NCBI GenBank assembly: GCA_949531795.1
Contig: CATIQX010000007.1
Span: 1-5,599, forward strand
Source: Cryomorphaceae bacterium
GTDB taxonomy: Bacteria; Bacteroidota; Bacteroidia; Flavobacteriales; BACL11
Direction: 5' to 3'
Length of the DNA stretch: 5,599 nt
Both the position numbers and the translations under genes were made by a program. Below the pieces are notes generated by a model. It searched no databases and was not told the DNA's origin. It saw only the letters and a program-made list of their open reading frames with translations. Below, one piece after another: positions 1-5,599 of the stretch; position 1 is the first letter of the stretch; every line of letters starts with the position of its first letter.

Positions 1-1
1 A

Positions 2-262
2 TATAAGGAAGAAAAAATATCAGATATGACCTTTGCAAGTCAAACGCGTGATATTGATTTAATTATAGGAGGACATACACATACCTTCTTAAAAAAGCCC
101 GTCAAGCAGCTTAACATAGACCAAAAAGAAGTGCTAATCAATCAAGTTGGATGGGCAGGAATTAACATTGGCAAGATTGATTATCATTTTAGTCAAAATG
201 ATAGTTTAAAAAAAGTTTTTGGAAGATCAATATTTATTAAAAATGGCTATGAAAATGCATAA
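2..262 (+). CDS. Metallophosphatase of the 5'-nucleotidase family, C-terminal end (5' truncated by window)
   Basis: This is the last 86 residues of a calcineurin-like metallophosphatase. The frame is open to the left edge, so the ATG at 26 is an internal methionine and the gene begins outside the window. The diagnostic feature is the GGHTHT motif at bases 68-85; its two histidines are metal ligands of the di-metal centre in 5'-nucleotidase/UDP-sugar hydrolase-type enzymes. It is followed by the family-typical NQVGWAGINIGKIDYHF stretch, which forms the end of the catalytic domain. The protein stops about 30 residues later, so no C-terminal 5'-nucleotidase substrate domain follows. Flavobacteria often encode that domain in a neighbouring gene, which would lie upstream here. 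The likely role is hydrolysis of nucleotides or related phosphoesters, typically outside the cytoplasm, but the exact substrate and any signal peptide cannot be seen. The family call is firm; the substrate is inference. Confidence 0.88.
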   Translation, partial: YKEEKISDMTFASQTRDIDLIIGGHTHTFLKKPVKQLNIDQKEVLINQVGWAGINIGKIDYHFSQNDSLKKVFGRSIFIKNGYENA

Positions 263-448
263 TAATATGACTTTTAAAAAGTTTTAAACAAAATCCTTTA
301 CCTGATAATCTTACTCTGTAAAAAAAAATACAAAGTCAAGTGCAAATTTTCTTTTTTATTAACGATAAGTTCTTCATATTTGCTCAAACCTAAAAGCTAA
401 AGACCAGAACTTAAAACGAATTACTAAAAGACAAATCAAGACCACAAA
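263..448. other. A/T-rich intergenic region upstream of dnaA
   Basis: This 186-base gap separates the metallophosphatase stop from the dnaA start and should contain the dnaA promoter. It is strongly A/T-rich and has no open frame of note. I see no copy of the TTATCCACA-type DnaA box on either strand, so there is no support for an origin or for DnaA autoregulation here. There is no GC-rich hairpin with a T-tract that would mark an intrinsic terminator for the upstream gene. The leader just before dnaA is A-rich (three AAGAC-like repeats between 399 and 443) and lacks a Shine-Dalgarno sequence, as is usual in Bacteroidota. Confidence 0.6.
375..382 (+). promoter_or_regulatory. Possible Bacteroidota -7 promoter element for dnaA
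   Basis: CATATTTG is one mismatch from the Bacteroidota sigma -7 consensus TAnnTTTG and is the only TTTG on the + strand in the gap before dnaA. It would give a leader of roughly 60 bases. No convincing TTG/TTTG -33 element is found at the expected distance upstream, where there is only a T-run around 352-357. In such A/T-rich DNA a match of this quality is weak, so this is a tentative placement. Confidence 0.25.
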
Positions 449-1879
449 ATGCAAGAAAAAAGTTATCAAGACGTTTGGAATAACTGCCTAACTATCATCA
501 GAGACAATGTAACCGCACAAAACTTTAAGACCTGGTTCAAGCCAATTAAAGCAGTTGCACTTGAAGGGAAAACACTGACCATACAGGTTCCTAGTCAGTT
601 TTGTTTTGAATGGTTAGAAAAGCATTATCTTACTCTTATGAAAAAAACAATCATGAGAGAAATAGGAAAAGATGCTAAATTAGAATACAATATCTTACTC
701 GAAAACTCTTCAGACAAGAAACCATACATATCTAAAGTACCAAGTAGTGGACAAGCTGATGTGAAAAACAATCCTATTAGCATACCCATGAGCATGAATA
801 GCTCTTCCATAAGGAATCCTTTTATAATTCCTGGTTTACAAAAAATAAATATAAACCCTCAATTAAACGAGTCATACACTTTTGACGCTTACATTGAAGG
901 TGAATGTAATCGTTTAGCTCGCTCTGCAGGATTTGCAGTTTCACAAAACCCTGGAGGAACATCTTTCAATCCACTATTTATTTATGGATCAGGAGGACTT
1001 GGGAAAACTCACTTAGCAAATGCTATCGGTATTGAGGTGAAAAATAATCATCCTGAAAAAATTGTATTATATGTTTCTGCTGACAAATTCTTAACACAAT
1101 TTGTTGACGCAATTAAGGACAATAAGAGAAATGACTTTGTCCACTTTTACCAATCCATTGATGTATTAATTATTGATGATGTACAATTTCTTTGTGGCAA
1201 AGAAAAAACACAAGATGTCTTTTTCCATATTTTTAATCACCTACACCAAAACAAGAAACAAGTTATCTTAACCTCCGACAAAGCTCCTGTCGATATTATT
1301 GGAATGGAACAAAGATTATTATCCCGTTTTAAATGGGGACTTTCAGCTGACTTACAGTCACCCGACCTAGAAACAAGATTAGCTATCTTAAAAAAGAAAA
1401 TCAAAAAAGATGGTATTGATATACCATATGAAGTGGTAGAATATATCGCTTACTCTATCACTACAAATGTTAGAGAATTGGAAGGCGCATTAATTTCATT
1501 ATTAGCCCAATCCTCTTTGAATAGAAAAGAAATTACAATTGATCTAGCTAAAAATATGCTAGATAAATTTGTGAAAAATACTGTAAGAGAAGTATCTATT
1601 GATTATATCCAAAAAGTTGTTTGTGATTATTTTGACATTCCTATTGAAACTATGAAATCAAAAACTAGGAAAAGAGAAATTGTACAATGTCGTCAATTAG
1701 CAATGTATTTTTCCAAGCAAATGACTAAAAACTCTTTAGCTATGATTGGAAAACATTGCGGCAACAAAGACCATGCTACTGTATTACATGCCTGTAAAAC
1801 AGTCAACAACTTAGCAGACACCGACAAACGTTTCAAGGGATATATTTCTGATATTGAGAAAAAGTTAACGCTTTCATAA
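449..1879 (+). CDS. dnaA: Chromosomal replication initiator protein DnaA
   Basis: DnaA binds DnaA boxes at oriC, forms an ATP-dependent filament, melts the origin and recruits the replicative helicase. All four domains are visible in 476 residues, a normal length for the family. Domain I (about 1-85) contains the NFKTWFKPI helix region. A variable linker, domain II, spans about 86-130. The AAA+ domain III has Walker A GSGGLGKT (180-187), Walker B VLIIDDVQF (239-247), sensor I around S276-D277, the box VII arginine finger R293 in LLSRF, and sensor II VRELEGAL (341-348). Domain IV (about 380-476) carries the DNA-binding signature NKDHATVLHACK (439-450) and R415, equivalent to E. coli R399. The ATG at 449 gives the expected domain I start; there is no Shine-Dalgarno sequence. 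It probably heads an operon with the next two genes. No dnaN follows, in keeping with Bacteroidota gene order. Confidence 0.98.
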   Translation: MQEKSYQDVWNNCLTIIRDNVTAQNFKTWFKPIKAVALEGKTLTIQVPSQFCFEWLEKHYLTLMKKTIMREIGKDAKLEYNILLENSSDKKPYISKVPSSGQADVKNNPISIPMSMNSSSIRNPFIIPGLQKININPQLNESYTFDAYIEGECNRLARSAGFAVSQNPGGTSFNPLFIYGSGGLGKTHLANAIGIEVKNNHPEKIVLYVSADKFLTQFVDAIKDNKRNDFVHFYQSIDVLIIDDVQFLCGKEKTQDVFFHIFNHLHQNKKQVILTSDKAPVDIIGMEQRLLSRFKWGLSADLQSPDLETRLAILKKKIKKDGIDIPYEVVEYIAYSITTNVRELEGALISLLAQSSLNRKEITIDLAKNMLDKFVKNTVREVSIDYIQKVVCDYFDIPIETMKSKTRKREIVQCRQLAMYFSKQMTKNSLAMIGKHCGNKDHATVLHACKTVNNLADTDKRFKGYISDIEKKLTLS

Positions 1880-1882
1880 ACT

Positions 1883-2332
1883 ATGAAAATCCTAATGGTT
1901 TGTTTAGGAAATATTTGCCGTTCACCACTTGCAGAAGGAATACTCTGGTCGAAAGGAAAACATCTTAATCTAAAAGTAGATTCAGCTGGAACAGCTGCAT
2001 ATCATGTTGGAAAACAAGCTGACATCCGATCCATTGATATTGCTGAGAAATATGATATTGACTTAAGAAAACAAAGAGCTAGACAGTTTAGTAGGGCAGA
2101 TTTTGATGAATTTGATGTCATATACGCTATGGATACCAATAATTACGCTCACCTCATTAGTTTAGCCTCTTCTGAGACAGAACGGAATAAAATAATAATG
2201 ATTTTGAACGAAATTAATCCAAATTCTTACCAGTCAGTTCCAGACCCATATTATGGTGGAAAGAATGGCTTTCAAGAAGTATACAACATGCTTGATAAAG
2301 CATGTGAAAAAATAATAGAAAACATTGAATAA
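1883..2332 (+). CDS. Low-molecular-weight protein-tyrosine-phosphatase family protein
   Basis: A 149-residue cytoplasmic enzyme of the low-molecular-weight phosphotyrosine protein phosphatase fold, close to the family's usual length. The N-terminal P-loop is intact: C7-L-G-N-I-C12-R13-S14, where C7 is the expected nucleophile and R13 binds phosphate. The downstream DPYYGG motif places the general acid at D121, and the two tyrosines next to it are typical of the class. The conserved DSAGT segment lies at 33-37. The reaction would be dephosphorylation of phosphotyrosine on proteins (relatives act on tyrosine kinases of polysaccharide export, or on phospho-arginine); the substrate here is unknown and no kinase gene is nearby. 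It starts only 3 bases after the dnaA stop and overlaps the next gene by 8 bases, so co-transcription with dnaA is likely. An arsenate reductase of the related fold is less likely, because the DPYYGG acid motif is that of phosphatases. Confidence 0.93.
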   Translation: MKILMVCLGNICRSPLAEGILWSKGKHLNLKVDSAGTAAYHVGKQADIRSIDIAEKYDIDLRKQRARQFSRADFDEFDVIYAMDTNNYAHLISLASSETERNKIIMILNEINPNSYQSVPDPYYGGKNGFQEVYNMLDKACEKIIENIE

Positions 2333-3029
2333 AGGAAAGTTATATCTAATACCAACAGTTTTAAGTGACGACACACAAGAATTGGTTTTACCAACCATCA
2401 TCACGAATCACATTAAAGAGATTAATATTTTTATTGTTGAAAATATAAGAACCGCTAGAAGACATATTAAAAAAATATATAGAGAAAAAGATATTGACAA
2501 CACAACTTTCTATGCATACGGGAAGCATGATAAACTTAGCTTAGAAGATGATTTTCTACCACATATTTTAAATGGTGAAAATGTCGGAATACTCTCAGAA
2601 GCTGGCTTACCATGTATTGCTGATCCTGGCTCAAAAATTGTAGCATATGCCCATGATTTCCATATTGATATAGTACCTTTAGTTGGCCCATCATCTATAC
2701 TACTTGCGTTAATGAGCTCTGGAATGAATGGACAAAATTTTTCATTTACAGGATACTTACCAATTGATAAAGGAGAACGCAAAAAAGTAATTCGTAATTT
2801 AGAAAGTGTAGCAAAAAAGAATGGACAAACTCAAATTTTCATGGAGACTCCTTACAGAAATAATCAACTATTAGATACTTTGAAAGCACAATGCAATAAC
2901 AAAACAAGATTATGTATTGCTGCAAATATTACTTCAAAAAATGAATTTATTCAAACTAAAACTATTGAAGAATGGAAACAAACAAAATTAGATATACACA
3001 AACAACCAGCTATATTTCTAATCTGTTAA
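2325..3029 (+). CDS. SAM-dependent methyltransferase, tetrapyrrole methylase superfamily (RsmI-like, short form)
   Basis: A 234-residue protein of the tetrapyrrole (corrin/porphyrin) methylase fold, most like RsmI, which 2'-O-methylates C1402 of 16S rRNA. Visible marks are GKLYLIPT at the N-terminus, SEAGLPCIADPG (91-102; compare SDAGTPLISDPG in RsmI), the GPSS loop (121-124), FTGYLP (141-146) and METPYRN (173-179; compare ESPHR in RsmI). It stops at about 234 residues, so it lacks the C-terminal extension of classical RsmI. This short form is common in Bacteroidota and its substrate is not established; rRNA methylation is only a possibility. The start is TTG at 2325: in-frame stops at 2313 and 2316 rule out anything further upstream, and the motif-bearing sequence begins at once (NKGKLYLIPT). 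The 8-base overlap with the phosphatase gene suggests translational coupling. Confidence 0.87.
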   Translation: MNKGKLYLIPTVLSDDTQELVLPTIITNHIKEINIFIVENIRTARRHIKKIYREKDIDNTTFYAYGKHDKLSLEDDFLPHILNGENVGILSEAGLPCIADPGSKIVAYAHDFHIDIVPLVGPSSILLALMSSGMNGQNFSFTGYLPIDKGERKKVIRNLESVAKKNGQTQIFMETPYRNNQLLDTLKAQCNNKTRLCIAANITSKNEFIQTKTIEEWKQTKLDIHKQPAIFLIC

Positions 3030-3070
3030 ACAAGAATTTTTATTCCCACAATTTAGCGTAAGTAATTTTC

Positions 3071-3078
3071 TATCTTTA
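3071..3078 (+). promoter_or_regulatory. Possible Bacteroidota -7 promoter element for the ftsB-like/mutase pair
   Basis: TATCTTTA matches the Bacteroidota TAnnTTTG consensus at every fixed position except the last. It sits in the 53-base gap after the methyltransferase, and its right end is only 4 bases before the ATG at 3083. A start site a few bases downstream would give an almost leaderless mRNA. No clear -33 TTG element is present, only ATTTAG around 3051-3056. The two downstream genes could also be read from the dnaA-side promoter, since no terminator is visible between them. Confidence 0.35.
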
Positions 3079-3082
3079 CCAA

Positions 3083-3400
3083 ATGGATAGAATACAAGAT
3101 ATAATTAAAAAACTTCCAAAACCCTTAAGAAATAAATACCTTATTATCTTTTTATTTTTTATTTTATGGATCATATTTCTAGATGATTATAATCTAATTA
3201 ATCAAAGTAAAATCAAGAATACAGTTGATGATTTAAAAAGTCAAAAAGAATTCTATATTAAAGAAATAAAATCAGATAGTACTGAATTATATCTACTACA
3301 AAATGATCCTACTGAGCAGGAAAGATTTGCTAGAGAAAAGTTCTTAATGAAAAAAGAAAATGAAGACATATTCATTATAAGAGAAAAAGAAAATGAGTAA
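3083..3400 (+). CDS. Septum formation initiator family protein (FtsB/DivIC-like)
   Basis: A 105-residue single-pass membrane protein with the FtsB/DivIC layout. It has a short basic cytoplasmic N-terminus (1-18, KKLPKPLRNK), one hydrophobic segment (about 19-33), then a polar region likely to form a coiled coil (about 40-73). The conserved C-terminal motif is EQERFAREKFLMKKENEDIFII (78-99), comparable to the AREKY-MKKPGE-VFVI motif of the family. FtsB/DivIC proteins join FtsL and FtsQ/DivIB in the divisome and help activate septal peptidoglycan synthesis. The ATG at 3083 directly precedes the basic segment and fits the family's length. Its stop overlaps the start of the mutase gene by 8 bases, so the two are probably co-expressed; a functional link to the mutase is not implied. 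FtsB and DivIC cannot be told apart from sequence alone, so no symbol is given. Confidence 0.88.
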   Translation: MDRIQDIIKKLPKPLRNKYLIIFLFFILWIIFLDDYNLINQSKIKNTVDDLKSQKEFYIKEIKSDSTELYLLQNDPTEQERFAREKFLMKKENEDIFIIREKENE

Positions 3401-5599
3401 ATTATTTTCAGCATTTAATGCTGCAACAAAAAGAGAATGGACTGATAGAATAACCGCTGACCTTAAAGGAGCTGACTATAATGAAAAATTAGCTTCAAAC
3501 ATCCAAGGAATTGAGATTTCTCCAATTTATCATGCTAATGATAATATTCCTATTTTCAATAGCTCTTTTCCAGAACATTGGGAATGCTATCAGCTTATTA
3601 ATGCAAAAAATGCAAAAGAAGGAAATAAAAGAGCATTAGAAGCCTTACAAAACGATGTAAGTGGCTTGTGCTTTACTAACCCAAACAACCTGGTAGTTTT
3701 ACTAAAAGATATTGAAATAGAATACATACGAATTGACTTTAAAGATTATGATGCCACATTTATAAATCAATGGGAGGAATACTCAAAAGGAAAAAAGATT
3801 AAAGGAGCTTTTCACGGAACAGAAAACACATCTCTATTAAGCACCATTTTTGGGGAAGGAAAATCAGCTAAAGAAGAGATCGCTAATGCTTTTGAGAAAG
3901 GGATTGCTAAGAAAAAAGATATCCAATTTCACTTTGAAATAAATAGTAACTATTTTTTAGAGATTGCTAAACTTAAAGCATTTAGAATACTCTGGGAGCA
4001 AAAAACAGGTACTACTCCATTTATTTTTGCCTCAAGTTCACTAAATAATAAAGAACAAAAATATGCTTATAATAATATTCTTAGAAGTACTACAGAATGT
4101 ATGTCTGCAATTTTTGGAGGAGCCGATGCAATTATGATTAACTCTTACAACCATAGCTTTGAAATGGCAACAGAGTTTTCCGAAAGAATTGCACGAAATC
4201 AGCAGACTATACTTAGGAAAGAAAGTTATCTAGATAAAGTAAGTGACCCAACAAAAGGGGCATATTATATTGATTATTTAGTAAATGAATTATTAAAAGA
4301 GTACAGCCTAAAAAATACTAAAGAAGAAAAAATAAATAACAAACCGAACTGGATAAGCCCTGAGCAAATTGAAATTAAAAGTCAATATACAAAACAAGAT
4401 ATTAAAGAAGTTAGGCACGTTAATTTTGTTGCAGGCATAGCGCCAAATTTAAGAGGTCCTTATTCTACTATGTATGTTATGCGCCCTTGGACAATCAGAC
4501 AATATGCAGGATTTTCAACAGCAGAAGCGTCCAACAAGTTCTATAGAAAAAACCTAGCTGCTGGCCAAAAAGGACTTTCTGTAGCTTTTGATTTAGCTAC
4601 TCATAGAGGATATGATTCCGACCATGAGAGAGTAGTTGGAGATGTAGGTATGGCAGGAGTTGCTATTGATTCTGTTGAGGATATGAAAATTCTATTCAAT
4701 CAGATTCCATTGAATAAAATGTCTGTTTCAATGACTATGAATGGAGCAGTTCTACCCATTTTAGCCTTTTATATTGTAGCAGCTCAGGAACAGGGAGTAT
4801 CATTAGAAGAACTTTCAGGAACTATACAAAATGATATTCTAAAAGAATTTATGGTGCGTAATACTTATATCTATCCGCCACAACATTCTATGCGTATTAT
4901 CTCTGATATTTTTGAATACACTTCAAATAATATGCCAAAATATAATAGTATTTCTATTTCAGGTTATCACATGCAGGAAGCAGGCGCAACAGCTGATATT
5001 GAGTTAGCTTACACTCTAGCTGATGGATTAGAATATATAAAAACAGGAATTGCTTCAGGAATGGAAATTGATACGTTCGCACCAAGATTATCTTTCTTTT
5101 GGGGAATAGGAATGAATCACTTTATGGAAATTGCTAAAATGAGAGCAGCAAGAATGCTTTGGGCAAAAATGGTAAAAGAATTCAATCCAAAAAATCCAAA
5201 ATCATTAGCCTTGCGCACGCATTGCCAAACAAGTGGATGGAGTCTAACTGAGCAAGATCCGTTTAATAATATTACCCGAACATGTATTGAAGCAATGGCA
5301 GCTGTAATGGGTGGAACACAAAGCTTACACACCAATGCTTTAGATGAGGCTATTGCATTACCGACAGATTTTTCTGCAAAAATTGCTAGAGACACTCAAA
5401 TATATTTACAGGAAGAAACAGGGATTTGCAATACAGTTGACCCTTGGGGAGGCTCCTACTATGTTGAGAAATTAACACAAGAAATAGCAGAAAAATCTTG
5501 GAAACACATTCAAGAGATAGAAGAACTTGGTGGTATGACAAAAGCGATTGAGACAGGAATTCCAAAGATGAGAATTGAACAAGCTGCTGCAAGGAAACA
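3393..5599 (+). CDS. mutA/mutB: Methylmalonyl-CoA mutase, fused MutA-like and MutB subunits (3' truncated by window)
   Basis: This adenosylcobalamin enzyme interconverts succinyl-CoA and (R)-methylmalonyl-CoA in propionate metabolism. One open frame of 735 visible residues carries both subunits, which are normally separate genes. Residues 1-~300 resemble bacteroidotal MutA: MSKLFSAFN start, DLKGADYNEKL, NYFLEIAKLKAFRILW (186-201), TTECMSAIFGGAD (233-245) and ERIARNQ (264-270). From about 318 the MutB half starts (NWISPEQI) and continues with RGPYSTMYVMRPWTIRQYAGF, the DILKEFMVRNTYIYPP strand and SISGYHMQEAGATADIE. Y371, R489 and H526 align with Y89, R207 and H244 of Propionibacterium MutB, supporting methylmalonyl-CoA rather than isobutyryl-CoA as substrate. 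No stop or frameshift occurs at the junction (about 4290-4345). The frame leaves the window before the cobalamin-binding DxHxxG domain; about 280 more residues are expected. The MutA half is short and lacks its own B12 domain. The start overlaps the ftsB-like gene by 8 bases. Confidence 0.94.
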   Translation, partial: MSKLFSAFNAATKREWTDRITADLKGADYNEKLASNIQGIEISPIYHANDNIPIFNSSFPEHWECYQLINAKNAKEGNKRALEALQNDVSGLCFTNPNNLVVLLKDIEIEYIRIDFKDYDATFINQWEEYSKGKKIKGAFHGTENTSLLSTIFGEGKSAKEEIANAFEKGIAKKKDIQFHFEINSNYFLEIAKLKAFRILWEQKTGTTPFIFASSSLNNKEQKYAYNNILRSTTECMSAIFGGADAIMINSYNHSFEMATEFSERIARNQQTILRKESYLDKVSDPTKGAYYIDYLVNELLKEYSLKNTKEEKINNKPNWISPEQIEIKSQYTKQDIKEVRHVNFVAGIAPNLRGPYSTMYVMRPWTIRQYAGFSTAEASNKFYRKNLAAGQKGLSVAFDLATHRGYDSDHERVVGDVGMAGVAIDSVEDMKILFNQIPLNKMSVSMTMNGAVLPILAFYIVAAQEQGVSLEELSGTIQNDILKEFMVRNTYIYPPQHSMRIISDIFEYTSNNMPKYNSISISGYHMQEAGATADIELAYTLADGLEYIKTGIASGMEIDTFAPRLSFFWGIGMNHFMEIAKMRAARMLWAKMVKEFNPKNPKSLALRTHCQTSGWSLTEQDPFNNITRTCIEAMAAVMGGTQSLHTNALDEAIALPTDFSAKIARDTQIYLQEETGICNTVDPWGGSYYVEKLTQEIAEKSWKHIQEIEELGGMTKAIETGIPKMRIEQAAARK

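Noticed and set aside
270..282. Perfect A/T palindrome ACTTTT-A-AAAAGT just after the metallophosphatase stop, considered as a terminator
   Set aside because: It has almost no G/C pairs, a one-base centre and no following T-tract, so it would not form a stable RNA hairpin; such palindromes are expected by chance in this composition.
625..810. Reverse-strand open frame opposite the start of dnaA
   Set aside because: It lies wholly inside the coding sequence of dnaA domains I-II, has no recognisable motif, and is explained by the base composition of the real gene.
2510..2782. Reverse-strand open frame opposite the methyltransferase gene
   Set aside because: It overlaps conserved methyltransferase motifs on the + strand, and its translation resembles no family I know.
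4290..4345. Possible missed stop or assembly frameshift separating mutA from mutB
   Set aside because: Codon-by-codon reading shows one continuous frame through the junction, and recognisable MutA and MutB sequence on both sides shares that frame. A single base substitution that removed a stop cannot be excluded without reads.
5117..5592. Two reverse-strand open frames opposite the MutB half
   Set aside because: They run antisense to highly conserved mutase sequence and overlap each other at their ends; both are shadow frames.
3393..5599. IcmF-type fused isobutyryl-CoA mutase
   Set aside because: IcmF begins with a cobalamin-binding domain and a MeaB-like GTPase. Neither a DxHxxG motif nor a P-loop is seen in the N-terminal half, and the specificity residues are those of methylmalonyl-CoA mutase.

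Overview
The window is AT-rich, gene-dense DNA from a bacterium that is most likely a member of the Bacteroidota, probably the Flavobacteriia. Four things point there: a DnaA C-terminus of Bacteroidota type (DHATVLHACK), dnaA followed by a low-molecular-weight phosphatase and a short tetrapyrrole-methylase-family protein rather than by dnaN, A-rich leaders without Shine-Dalgarno sequences, and a septum-formation-initiator gene directly ahead of methylmalonyl-CoA mutase. Every gene lies on the + strand. I see no tRNA, rRNA, mobile element, CRISPR array or clear oriC. No gap between genes exceeds about 190 bases.

Layout. Bases 2-262 hold the C-terminal end of a calcineurin-like metallophosphatase of the 5'-nucleotidase family. 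A 186-base A/T-rich gap (263-448) follows and leads into dnaA (449-1879). Three bases after dnaA comes a low-molecular-weight protein-tyrosine-phosphatase-like gene (1883-2332). This overlaps by 8 bases a 234-residue RsmI-like SAM-dependent methyltransferase (2325-3029) that starts with TTG. These three look like one co-transcribed block. After a 53-base gap with a possible Bacteroidota-type -7 element, a small FtsB/DivIC-like membrane protein (3083-3400) overlaps by 8 bases a very long open frame that runs off the right edge (3393-5599).

That last frame is the most notable item. It is a methylmalonyl-CoA mutase in which a shortened MutA-like (small subunit) half of about 300 residues is joined in frame to a well-conserved MutB-like (large, catalytic) half. 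The two subunits are usually separate genes. The visible MutB half keeps the residues that mark methylmalonyl-CoA specificity. Its cobalamin-binding domain should lie beyond the window.

Together the genes combine chromosome replication initiation (DnaA), cell division (FtsB/DivIC), small modifying enzymes and propionate/succinate carbon metabolism. This is a housekeeping neighbourhood, not an accessory island. I found no sign of a new defence or mobile system; the mutase fusion is the one structural surprise.
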